NCBI RefSeq assembly: GCF_009765705.1
Contig: NZ_LMUX01000017.1
Coordinates: 391,318-455,317, forward strand
DNA: 64,000 bases
Source: Burkholderia sp. L27(2015)
Lineage (GTDB): Bacteria; Pseudomonadota; Gammaproteobacteria; Burkholderiales; Burkholderiaceae
Reading direction: 5' to 3'
Shown here: in pieces, positions 27,045 through 35,099 of the stretch
Numbering within the stretch: the first letter of the stretch is position 1
Layout of the letters: each line of letters opens with the position of its first letter
The notes under the pieces: model-generated
What the model saw: the letters and a program-made list of their open reading frames with translations, nothing else
What the model was told of the DNA's origin: nothing
Database searches by the model: none
Made by a program: the position numbers and the translations under genes

Positions 27045-27399
27045 TGCTATTTCTCCTTGGTGACGGTCGGCGCGGGAAACTCTCCCACTACGACGGATTT
27101 GAGTCATTGTGCTCACACCAAGGTGATCTACCAACAGCATGAGTATCAATTCATTAATGATTGAATGTCATTTAATGTTCGGTGAATCGGCGTGATGGTC
27201 TCATATAGGAGCGTTCGAACGCCAGCGTGCGGGCCGTGCGCTCAGCGTCAGCGATCCACGAAGGTCTGGTGCAAGCCGCAAGCGGCCAATGAGGGAAACG
27301 CACCTTGCTGACGTATATCCGTCAGCAAGGTGCGACCTCAACGCTGTCGAAACACTCAAGGAGTGTCTCCGAAGCCGCCTTTGGCGCGACTTCGATTGG
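27045..27399. other. Intergenic stretch with promoter region and hairpin
   Basis: No supported gene. The right-hand part beside the SRPBCC start is AT-rich (about 27140-27180) and likely carries its promoter. The hairpin at 27300-27333 lies towards the end of the SDR operon. Confidence 0.45.
27300..27333. repeat. Perfect 14-bp inverted repeat
   Basis: GCACCTTGCTGACG, loop TATATC, CGTCAGCAAGGTGC. It lies about 70 bp beyond the stop of the SDR operon that ends at 27400. Neither side has a T-run, so it is not a standard intrinsic terminator. It could be a transcription-end hairpin that stabilises mRNA, or a protein-binding palindrome. Confidence 0.7.
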
Positions 27400-28164
27400 C
27401 TATAGCTGTGTAATGCCGCCGTCCGCGACCAAGTCAATGCCGGTGCTGTAGCTGCTGTCGCCAGAGGCAAGAAATAGCGCCGCTGCTGCCATCTCGTCAG
27501 CACGGCCTATTCGGCCTAGCGGAGTGATTTGCTCAAACATCGCACGTGCGGCGTTGGCCTCTTCCTTCGTAGTGAACTGCGGATCTATGATCGGTGTCTC
27601 GATCAGACCAGGACTCAGGGTGTTGACGCGAATGCCACGCCCTTTGAATTCCGCCGCCCAGGTCCGCGCAAACGAGCGGATCGCCGCCTTGCTCGCCGAA
27701 TAGGTGCCGTAGGCAGGAAAGCCTTTCATATGCATCCCGGACGATATCAACACGATGGACGCGCCATCGCGCAGAAGTGGGAGTGCCTTTTGAATGGTAA
27801 AGAACGTGCCGCGCGCGTTGACGCCGAATGTCTTGTCAAAATGCTCGGACGTCACTGTCTCGGTGCTAGCGACTTCGACGTAGCCTGCTCCGGCCACAAT
27901 AATATCGAGCCCTTGTTTCTCGCGCCTCACCGTCTCGTAGAGACGCTCGAGATCATCGAGGCTCGTGATATCGCCCTGAACGGCAGTGACGTTGGAGCCG
28001 ATTATGCCTGTCGCCTTGTCCAGTTCGCTCTGACGTCGTCCAAAGATAAACACGTGCGCGCCCTCCGCAACAAATCTGACTGCGGTAGCGAGACCTATCC
28101 CACTGCTGCCGCCGGTGATGACGGCAATCTTGCCTTGAAGCTTACCCATTTTGATTTTGTCCAT
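27400..28164 (-). CDS. SDR oxidoreductase, second gene of an SDR pair
   Basis: A 254-aa cytoplasmic SDR. The cofactor motif is ITGGSSGIGLATAVRF, the catalytic pair is in YGTYSASKAAIRSFA and the end is STGIDLVADGGITQL, the usual C-terminus of classical SDRs. Two starts are possible: ATG at 28164 or at 28149 (MGKLQGKIAVITGG); neither has a strong ribosome site. It follows another SDR gene by 20 bp, so the two are co-transcribed. The substrate is unknown. Confidence 0.9.
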   Translation of the reverse strand: MDKIKMGKLQGKIAVITGGSSGIGLATAVRFVAEGAHVFIFGRRQSELDKATGIIGSNVTAVQGDITSLDDLERLYETVRREKQGLDIIVAGAGYVEVASTETVTSEHFDKTFGVNARGTFFTIQKALPLLRDGASIVLISSGMHMKGFPAYGTYSASKAAIRSFARTWAAEFKGRGIRVNTLSPGLIETPIIDPQFTTKEEANAARAMFEQITPLGRIGRADEMAAAALFLASGDSSYSTGIDLVADGGITQL

Positions 28165-28184
28165 TAGGAGTCCAGTGGGCGCGA

Positions 28185-28940
28185 TTAACGCGAACCGCCT
28201 GCGGCGTCGATCAACGAGCCTGTGATCCATCCAGCGTCGTCCGACGCCAGGAAAGCGACAATCGTTGCGATGTCACCCGGCTGCCCAGCTCGGCCAAGCG
28301 GTGTCGCGGCAACCATTTGTGCCTCGAAGTCGCCTTCGAGTCCAGCCGACTTGAAGCCTTCTGTCTTGACCGCACCCGGATTAACCGCATTGACCCGGAT
28401 GTTCTTGGAGCCCAGCTCTTTCGCAAGTACTCGGGTGATCGAGTTGACCGCCCCTTTGGTTCCTGAATAGACAGCCGACGTCGGCGGTGTAAGCTCGCCG
28501 ACAACCGAGCCGATGTTTACAATACTGCCGCCTTCGGCCGGGAACGCTGCGAGCGCCGCTTGACTGGCGAACAACAGGCCCGTGACATTGGTGCTGAACA
28601 TGGATTCGATGCTTTCGCCAGTGATCGATCCGAGCGGGGCGAACGCATAAATACCGGCGTTGTTGACGAGGAGGTCGAGCTTTCCATAGGCTTTTTTCGT
28701 CGCCGCGAAGAGACCGTCAATGTCGCTTTGATCCGCCACATTCGCTCGCACGGCAGCCGCCTTGCCACCAGCGTTCACGATTTCGCTAACAACCCGATCC
28801 GCGTCATCTTTGCTAGATGCGTAGTTCACTACGACCGACGCGCCTTGTGCCGCCAGTTCCTTCGCAATACCAGCTCCAATTCCCTTCGATGCGCCCGTGA
28901 CGATGGCGACCTTACCGGTCAACTTTTGCTGCTTGGACAT
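28185..28940 (-). CDS. SDR oxidoreductase, FabG-like, first gene of an SDR pair
   Basis: A 251-aa classical SDR with VTGASKGIGAGIAKELA, NNAGIYAFAPLG and the active-site segment SAVYSGTKGAVNSI, ending GSLIDAAGGSR. The ATG at 28940 lies seven bases after AAGGA. It is transcribed away from a LysR gene across about 110 bp, which probably controls the SDR pair. The family resembles 3-oxoacyl-ACP reductases, but a stand-alone pair like this more often acts on small xenobiotic or sugar-derived carbonyls; this is inference. Confidence 0.92.
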   Translation of the reverse strand: MSKQQKLTGKVAIVTGASKGIGAGIAKELAAQGASVVVNYASSKDDADRVVSEIVNAGGKAAAVRANVADQSDIDGLFAATKKAYGKLDLLVNNAGIYAFAPLGSITGESIESMFSTNVTGLLFASQAALAAFPAEGGSIVNIGSVVGELTPPTSAVYSGTKGAVNSITRVLAKELGSKNIRVNAVNPGAVKTEGFKSAGLEGDFEAQMVAATPLGRAGQPGDIATIVAFLASDDAGWITGSLIDAAGGSR

Positions 28941-29048
28941 GGTGAATCCTTAAATAGAGAGCCAACAGCGTTGGCCTTGAGTCAGGATCACCCCATTAGC
29001 GGACCTTGATAAGGCGCATAATCGGCCTTTCTGTTATTCATCTCCGAC

Positions 29049-29936
29049 ATGACTGATAATCTCGCGGCACTACGACTTTTCGTCCGCGTTGTCCGCACGG
29101 GAAGCATTTCGAAGGCTGGCCGTGAGTTCTCGATGTCGCAGCCATCAGCCTCCCGCGCTATCGCCGCGCTTGAAGGGGATGTCGGTGCTGCCTTACTCCT
29201 GCGCTCGACGCGCGCAATTACGCTGACCGAGGCCGGCGCCGAATACCTCGCCCGTGTTGAGCCCATCCTAGCTGCGCTCGACGAAGCCAATCAGGCCGCG
29301 CGAGGCGTCGATCAACTTCGGGGAGAACTGCGCGTTGCAGTGCCGGCTACTTTTGCCATCCGCGAGGTCATACCTCGTCTCCCGGACTTCCTCGGCAAGC
29401 ATCCTGCATTGAGGCTCAACTTGCTGATGGACGATCATCGACAAGACCTGATTCGAGAGGGAGTCGACGTTGCCGTGCGGTTCGGCCCACTTCAGGATTC
29501 CAGTGCCACTTCGCGTTTGCTATGTATGAACGAGAAAGTGCTGGTGGCATCGCCCGCTTATTTGGAGCACGCGGGAAGTCCCACGACCCCACTTGGTCTG
29601 GAAGGACATCACATCATCATAGGACCGCTTGACGCGAATTCGACCAACTGGTCGTTCGAGCTTGACGGGCGCGTGCAATCTTTCCGGATCGAAGGTCGAG
29701 TCACGACGAGTAGCAACGACGGGGCAACCGCTGCCGCCGTGGCCGGGCTCGGTATCGTATCAAGCGGTTTGATGGGATGCCGGGCCGAGTTGTCGAACGG
29801 CTCGCTTGTCAGGGTCTTGGAGCACTGGAAGATGGGGGCGATAGCGGTGAACGCCGTCTTTCCTGCAGGCAGGGCGGCTAAGCTGGCGGCGCGGGCCTTT
29901 GTGAAGCATTTAAGTAGCGGACTTCAGAGCGGATGA
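29049..29936 (+). CDS. LysR-family regulator divergent from SDR pair
   Basis: A 295-aa LysR protein. The N-terminal helix-turn-helix shows as LRLFVRVVRTGSISKAGREF and SMSQPSASRAIAALEGDVGA, and the effector domain starts at about residue 88 (LRGELRVAVPATFAIREV). It belongs to the group with a short N-terminus and a conserved RFGPLQDSS segment. It is divergent from the two SDR genes and likely controls them. No effector can be predicted. Confidence 0.92.
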   Translation: MTDNLAALRLFVRVVRTGSISKAGREFSMSQPSASRAIAALEGDVGAALLLRSTRAITLTEAGAEYLARVEPILAALDEANQAARGVDQLRGELRVAVPATFAIREVIPRLPDFLGKHPALRLNLLMDDHRQDLIREGVDVAVRFGPLQDSSATSRLLCMNEKVLVASPAYLEHAGSPTTPLGLEGHHIIIGPLDANSTNWSFELDGRVQSFRIEGRVTTSSNDGATAAAVAGLGIVSSGLMGCRAELSNGSLVRVLEHWKMGAIAVNAVFPAGRAAKLAARAFVKHLSSGLQSG

Positions 29937-30532
29937 CGAGACCGGTGCCTCAGGTAACCTAACAGCACATCACTGGGCGCCGCAGAGAGCCGGCTTCGAG
30001 CTTCGCGAGCAGGTCCTCGCCGGCAGTGCGGTGGCCCGTCTGCGCAAGCCGTTGCGCAACGAACGGTTTTAAAAAATCGTTACAGTCCGCCCACGAAATT
30101 GCACATGGAAAACATACTGAAAAGCGGCTGCGTATCGTCCCGGTATAAGACCAAAGGCCAATAGCTTTTTAATGGTCCCCTACATATATTGACTTCACCC
30201 AATAGCGATCGCAGGCCGGATTGCGATTCGCTCAAGCGTTACGGTCTCCAATGGGGGTATGCATCGTACTCAGGTGCGAGCGCAGTACAGGAGCGGCCAG
30301 ATCCCCCTCTTTGACCATCATTGAAAGCGAGCTGGCGGCCGCACAGAGGCATGATCTATCAGGCGATCCCTCATATGGCGTTGGGGTCGGCCACTGACTT
30401 CATTGAGTCGAACTGGACCAGCGGTTATCGGAAAGTGCGGCTTTTTGGGGCGACGCACATCGGTGCCTCAAGCATGAGCACCGATCATTCAGGCAGGCAG
30501 CCGGTCGCGAAAGACTTATGGGACTCTGAGCC
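29937..30532. other. Intergenic stretch without a supported gene
   Basis: About 600 bp in which no frame carries a recognisable protein or a good ribosome site. It is bounded by the LysR stop and by the glycine-zipper gene. I see no tRNA or strong terminator in it. Confidence 0.5.
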
Positions 30533-31012
30533 ATGCAACGAACTTCTCGATACTGGATCGGCTTGACGATGCTCTGGCTCGTACCTGCAGTACAAGCGCA
30601 ACAGCCCATCATTTATCCCGCGCGCGGCCAGAGTTGGGAGCAACAGCAAACCGATACAGCGCAATGTCACTCGTGGGCGCAACAAACCACCGGGGTCGAT
30701 CCCGTCGCGCTCGCGGAGCGGATGGCGAACAGTCCGCCCCCACAGCAACAGGGAGGCCAAATGTTCCGTGGCGCCGCAGGCGGCGCGCTGTTCGGAACGC
30801 TGATCGGCGGAGCGGCCGGCGGCCATTGGGGCGAGGGAGCAGGAATCGGTGCGCTCGTGGGCACGATGGGGAGCGGCATGCGAATGCGGCGTGAGCAGCA
30901 GCAAATGGCCACGCAGCAGCAAGGCATGCAGCAGCAGGCGTCGAGTCAGCTTTCGACATACAACCGCGCGGTGGGAGCATGCATGACCGGGCGCGGCTAC
31001 ACCGTCGAGTAG
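30533..31012 (+). CDS. Exported glycine-zipper protein
   Basis: A 159-aa protein with a signal peptide (YWIGLTMLWLVPAVQAQQ) and a central glycine zipper (GAAGGALFGTLIGGAAGG, then GEGAGIGALVGTMGSG). A Gln/Met-rich segment follows (QQQMATQQQGMQQQASSQ) and the protein ends in ACMTGRGYTVE. Glycine zippers promote membrane insertion or oligomerisation, so it probably sits in the periplasm or outer membrane. There is no lipobox Cys. It precedes another small exported protein on the same strand. Confidence 0.82.
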   Translation: MQRTSRYWIGLTMLWLVPAVQAQQPIIYPARGQSWEQQQTDTAQCHSWAQQTTGVDPVALAERMANSPPPQQQGGQMFRGAAGGALFGTLIGGAAGGHWGEGAGIGALVGTMGSGMRMRREQQQMATQQQGMQQQASSQLSTYNRAVGACMTGRGYTVE

Positions 31013-31086
31013 ACGTCGACCCTCACTCACCCGATCCGTGGTCCGCACCTTCGCTCACTGGATCACGACAGGCAGAAGGAGTCACC

Positions 31087-31485
31087 ATGCTGAAGACATT
31101 CCGAGCAGCTGCACTCGTCGTCCTGGTTTGCTCGCCGCCCTCATGGGCGCTCGCCGCGGACTTCGACGGCAGCAAACCGCTCTTGTGCGCCACCATCGAC
31201 GCGCACTACTGCGAAGTTGGCGAAGTTTGCTATCGAACGCTGCCGGGAGTATTGGGTGCACCGCAATTCATCCGCATCAATTTCGCGAAGAAACTCGTCG
31301 TCGGGCCGACGCGCACCACCGAGATTCGCTTTATGGAATCAGGCGAAGGCCAACTGCTTCTTGAAGGCACGGAATTGGGATACGCCTGGGGCATTGCTTT
31401 GGAGACGAAGACCGGCGCCATGTCGACAACGCTTGTCAGCCACGAAAACGTGTTCGTGCTGTACGGCGTCTGCACGCCGTCTTGA
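31087..31485 (+). CDS. Small exported hypothetical protein
   Basis: A 132-aa protein with a clear signal peptide (MLKTFRAAALVVLVCSPPSW, cleavage about ALA-ADF). Four Cys in the mature part (LLCATIDAHYC, EVCYRTL, YGVCTPS) could form two disulfides in the periplasm. The ATG at 31087 lies six bases after AAGGAG with TCACC between, which decides the start against the open frame to 30979. It lies 74 bp behind the glycine-zipper gene and probably shares its transcript. Function unknown. Confidence 0.8.
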   Translation: MLKTFRAAALVVLVCSPPSWALAADFDGSKPLLCATIDAHYCEVGEVCYRTLPGVLGAPQFIRINFAKKLVVGPTRTTEIRFMESGEGQLLLEGTELGYAWGIALETKTGAMSTTLVSHENVFVLYGVCTPS

Positions 31486-31888
31486 TTGGCTTTGTCGCGA
31501 CAAGGACAGTTGGACGAAGCCAGCCGGTAGACCGCCCGTCTCGCGCCGCACACGCACGAAGCCCATACCATTTTCGGCCTCGAACGGCCGATCCATCACA
31601 TCTATTTCGAGCAAGACGCAGATTTAAGGAAGTGTCGCGCTCGTTTCCGCTGCAATCAAATCTTGCGATTCCGTGTAGGGAATGTACTAATTAGAATACT
31701 TGTGTATACACGAGTATTCTAAATTGACGCTAATGAAAAGCCCTCCCGGCCGCGCGTCACTCGTAGCGCGGGCGCGGCACCACCATCGCGGCGCAAGTCG
31801 GAAATATCGGAAACCGCCCGCCGACAACGCTGGAGATCCGGCCGCGCACGCGGTGCGATTTCAACTGACAGTGAACAGGAGCTGCAGA
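31486..31888. other. Promoter and leader region of the TcuA/MmgE operon
   Basis: No supported gene. It contains the palindromic operator at 31691-31722 about 170 bp before the flavoprotein start, in an AT-rich pocket that fits a promoter. The frame that runs through this stretch into the flavoprotein gene looks non-coding before 31889. Confidence 0.5.
31691..31722. promoter_or_regulatory. Operator-like 32-bp palindrome, putative GntR site
   Basis: Fifteen of sixteen base pairs match around the centre GTGTATACAC; only 31701/31712 mismatches. The outer arms are TTAGAATACT and AGTATTCTAA. FCD-type GntR regulators commonly bind palindromes with a GTATAC-like core. TTGTGTATACA-N2-AGTA at 31700-31716 recurs with the same spacing at 40198-40214, before the other arm of the cluster. 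The GntR gene at 37997 is the obvious candidate to bind both; this is inference. Confidence 0.75.
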
Positions 31889-33370
31889 ATGGCCGAATAT
31901 GACGTGATCGTAGTAGGAGCTGGCAACGCAGCGCTGGCCGCCGCAGTGTCGGCTAGCGAAAACGGCGCGCAGCGCGTGCTGGTGCTGGAAAAGGCTCCAC
32001 GTGAGATGCGAGGCGGAAATACGCACTGGAGCGGCGGCGTGTTCCGCTTCGCGTTCGACGATCCGAACGAACTCGGGCCTCTGCTCCCCGGCGTAGAGAA
32101 GGAGTTCGACGACTTCTACTCAGGCATCCAACCCTACACGCGCGACGATTTCCACGGCGACTTGATGCGAGTGACCAGCGGCCAGACAGACCCGGTGCTG
32201 TCGCGAATCTTGGTCGATAACTCGAAGGACACTGTGTTCTGGATGCACAAGGCAGGCCAGATCAAGATGGAGCCTGCCGTGAGCCTCACGGGCGTACGCA
32301 AGGGCAGCAAGATCATCTGGGCGCGTGGGCTGGTGGTGCGTGCTGAACATGAGGGAGTGGGCTTGTCGCGCAGTTGGTTCGCCACGGCTGAGCGGCTGGG
32401 CATCGAGGTGAAATACGGCAATGCGGTCATCGGCCTCTTGCAGGACCAGACAGGCCGCGTATGCGGGGTGAAGGTACGCGACAACGAGGGCATCCGCGAA
32501 ATCAAAGGTCGCTCGGTGGTGCTCGGTTGCGGCGGATTCGAAGCGAATGTCCAGATGCGCACGCAGCACATCGGCCCGTTGGTGGGCGCGGCGAAGGTAC
32601 GCGGCACGCCGCATAACCAGGGCGACGGGCTGCGGATCGCGCTCGAAATCGGTGCGATGCCGTGGGGTCAGTGGAGCGGCTGTCACGCCACACCGATCAG
32701 TGCAGACTGGGGCAATTTCGCACCACGCGAATTGACGGACCGCAGTAACCGCCTGAGCTACCCTTATGGTGTACTAATCAACCGCAAGGGTTTGCGCTTC
32801 GTCGATGAAGGCGAGGATGGCGCGATGTTCACGTACGCTAAATACGGCCGCGCCATTTTGGCGGAACCGGGCGCAAAAGCTTACCAGGTGTTCGATTCGA
32901 AGACAGTACATTTGCTCGAACCACGCTATTCGACGAGTGATCCGCTGACGGCCAACACGCTCGAGGAGTTAGTCGCACAACTCGACATCGACGACAAGCC
33001 ACGCGCGCTGAAAACGCTGAACGCGTACAACGCCGCCGCGCATGATGCGGCCGACGGTTTCGACCCAACAGGCAAGGACGGGTTAAGCACCACCGGGCTC
33101 ACGCCGGAAAAAACGAATTGGGCGATTCGACTCGACGCGCCGCCCTACTACGCTTACACGGCGACGGGCGGCATTACGTTCACATTCGGCGGACTGAAGG
33201 TCGATGAGCAAGCGCGCGTGGTGGGCACGGACTGGCGCCCTATTCCGGGGCTGACCGCATGCGGAGAAATGGTCGGCGGTCTGTTCTACGACAACTATCC
33301 GGCCGGCACAGGGCTGGTGTCGGGTGCGACATTTGGCCGGATCGCGGGCCGCACGTCGGCACGCTCTTGA
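31889..33370 (+). CDS. FAD-dependent tricarballylate dehydrogenase-like flavoprotein (TcuA-like)
   Basis: A 493-aa flavoprotein of the fumarate reductase/succinate dehydrogenase family. The FAD site is visible as YDVIVVGAGNAALAAAVSAS, family residues in GGNTHWSGGVFRFAF, and the C-terminal FAD contacts in GGITFTFGGLKVDEQ and GGLFYDNYPAGTGLVSGATF. TcuA oxidises tricarballylate to cis-aconitate and passes electrons to the membrane protein TcuB. No tcuB is visible, so the substrate or electron acceptor may differ. The ATG at 31889 lies eight bases after AGGAG. It heads a plus-strand operon with two MmgE/PrpD genes and a permease. Confidence 0.85.
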   Translation: MAEYDVIVVGAGNAALAAAVSASENGAQRVLVLEKAPREMRGGNTHWSGGVFRFAFDDPNELGPLLPGVEKEFDDFYSGIQPYTRDDFHGDLMRVTSGQTDPVLSRILVDNSKDTVFWMHKAGQIKMEPAVSLTGVRKGSKIIWARGLVVRAEHEGVGLSRSWFATAERLGIEVKYGNAVIGLLQDQTGRVCGVKVRDNEGIREIKGRSVVLGCGGFEANVQMRTQHIGPLVGAAKVRGTPHNQGDGLRIALEIGAMPWGQWSGCHATPISADWGNFAPRELTDRSNRLSYPYGVLINRKGLRFVDEGEDGAMFTYAKYGRAILAEPGAKAYQVFDSKTVHLLEPRYSTSDPLTANTLEELVAQLDIDDKPRALKTLNAYNAAAHDAADGFDPTGKDGLSTTGLTPEKTNWAIRLDAPPYYAYTATGGITFTFGGLKVDEQARVVGTDWRPIPGLTACGEMVGGLFYDNYPAGTGLVSGATFGRIAGRTSARS

Positions 33371-33471
33371 CTTCGCGGGTATGGACCCGCTAAGGCAATC
33401 GTTTAAGGCAGTCGCTTAGGGTAGTCGCAAGGCAGTCGTACACAAATCCGGACGGCCAGGGAGGACTCGAA

Positions 33472-34950
33472 ATGCATGCTTCAACCGCGGATCACCAATC
33501 GGAACCAATAGCGTTACGACTGGCGCACCTGATTCATGATTTCAAGCAATCGCAGGTCACACCGAAGGCGTTAAAAGCGGCGCGCACAGCGATCATCGAT
33601 ACGATAGGTGTGACACTCGCCGGCTCAGCGGAACCGTGCACGAAAATTCTGCTCGAGACGCCTGGCGTAGGCGACGGGCCTGGCGAGGCAACGGTGTTCG
33701 GCACCCGACACAAGACGTCGGCACTCGACGCCAGTTTCATCAACGGCACGGCGTCGCACGCATTGGACTACGACGATTTCAGCTCGATCATGGGCGGCCA
33801 CCATTCGGTGCCGCTGGTCTCGCCGCTTCTGGCGGTCGCCGAAGAAAAGCACCTATCAGGCGAGGCGCTAATCCGCGCCTACGTGGTCGGCATCGAAACG
33901 GAAATTCGCATCGCGCGCGCCGTCAATTTCCATCACTACGACAAGGGCTGGCATCCCACCGCGACACTAGGCGTCTTCGGCACCGTAGCCGCCGTCAGTC
34001 ACCTGATCGGCCTCGACGTCGACAAGATCGCGATCGCCCTGGGCTTGGCGGCGTCGCTGGCCTCAGGCGTCAAGGCCAACTTCGGCACCATGACCAAGCC
34101 TTTGCATGTGGGTCATAGCAGCCGAAGCGGGCTATTGGCGGTACTGCTGGCCGAACGTGGCTTCACCGCGAATCCACTCGCGATCGAACATAAACAGGGC
34201 TTTCTGAACGCATTCAACGGCGTCGGCAATTTCGACGCTAGCCGGATCTTCGCAGACTGGGCAGCACCGTTGGAGATCGAAAGCGCATTGATGGGCCTGA
34301 AGCAGTTCCCGTGCTGCGGCAGCACGCACCCCGCCGTATCGATGGCATTGCTGCTGGTGCATGAGGAACACGTGAACGCCGATGACATCGAGTCAATTCA
34401 CATCCAATCCCACATGCGCCGCTTGCCACACACAGACAACCCCAATCCGCAGACCTCGCTTGCCGCGAAATTCAGCGTGCAATACGCGGTGGCCCGCGCG
34501 CTGCTCGACGGCACATTGCGGCTGAGCCATTTCGAAGGCGATGCGCACCACGAGCCGCGCATTCTCGATCTGTTAAAAATTACGCGCACCAACGCGCATC
34601 CGGACATGCCGGAAGACTCTCCCCATCAGTTCGGCGCCGAAGTCAGCCTGACATTGCGCGACGGCCGCACTGTCACGCGCCGGGTCGACGACATGATCGG
34701 GCGCGGCGGCGACAACCCGCTGAGCGCCGATGAACTCTGGGAAAAATTCAACGACTGCAGCAAGCGAGCGCTAGCGCCGACCGAGGTGATGCCGTTATAC
34801 GAGCGGCTGGAATCGCTGGAGACAGTCGCCGATATCAGTCAGATCACTCGCCTGCTCGCATCGCGCAGCTTGCCGGGAAATCCAGCCGCAGGAGCGAAGA
34901 CTTTCGCACCGGCACCGGGCAACACCTTGGCGGAGACCTGGGTGCCCTAA
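33472..34950 (+). CDS. MmgE/PrpD-family protein (first of three)
   Basis: A 492-aa cytoplasmic protein. The helical N-terminal domain contains ARTAIIDTIGVTLAG and the conserved GTASHALDYDDFSS. The active-site region includes DKGWHPTATLGVFGTVAA, KANFGTMTKPLHVGHSSR and FPCCGSTHPAVSMAL. The family covers 2-methylcitrate dehydratase, cis-aconitate decarboxylase and iminodisuccinate epimerase, all acting on di- or tricarboxylates. The ATG follows an AGGGAGGA ribosome site. It lies between the TcuA-like flavoprotein and the permease. Which reaction it performs cannot be decided here. Confidence 0.88.
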   Translation: MHASTADHQSEPIALRLAHLIHDFKQSQVTPKALKAARTAIIDTIGVTLAGSAEPCTKILLETPGVGDGPGEATVFGTRHKTSALDASFINGTASHALDYDDFSSIMGGHHSVPLVSPLLAVAEEKHLSGEALIRAYVVGIETEIRIARAVNFHHYDKGWHPTATLGVFGTVAAVSHLIGLDVDKIAIALGLAASLASGVKANFGTMTKPLHVGHSSRSGLLAVLLAERGFTANPLAIEHKQGFLNAFNGVGNFDASRIFADWAAPLEIESALMGLKQFPCCGSTHPAVSMALLLVHEEHVNADDIESIHIQSHMRRLPHTDNPNPQTSLAAKFSVQYAVARALLDGTLRLSHFEGDAHHEPRILDLLKITRTNAHPDMPEDSPHQFGAEVSLTLRDGRTVTRRVDDMIGRGGDNPLSADELWEKFNDCSKRALAPTEVMPLYERLESLETVADISQITRLLASRSLPGNPAAGAKTFAPAPGNTLAETWVP

Positions 34951-34994
34951 GTCGTATCGAGCAGTAAAAACTGCACTATAAAACGGAGACAGAC

Positions 34995-35099
34995 ATGCCA
35001 GACATTGTTACTCCCAATCAGGTGGCGGGCTTCATTGACCACCTCATTGACGAAAAAAATGGCAGTGCCGGCATGCTCAAGGAGACCTCCCATGAATGA
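34995..35099 (+). CDS. 34-aa ORF coupled to the permease gene
   Basis: An ATG follows a good GGAG site (ACGGAGACAGACATG). The peptide reads MPDIVTPNQVAGFIDHLIDE and ends KNGSAGMLKETSHE. Its stop overlaps the permease start (ATGAATGA), so translation of the peptide should help initiate the permease. I do not recognise it. It could be a functional small protein, a coupling leader, or the relic of a longer gene whose reading frame is lost. Confidence 0.5.
   Translation: MPDIVTPNQVAGFIDHLIDEKNGSAGMLKETSHE

Noticed and set aside
31482..31627. Possible coding tail after the 132-aa exported protein
   Set aside because: All three frames give fragments without start or domain.
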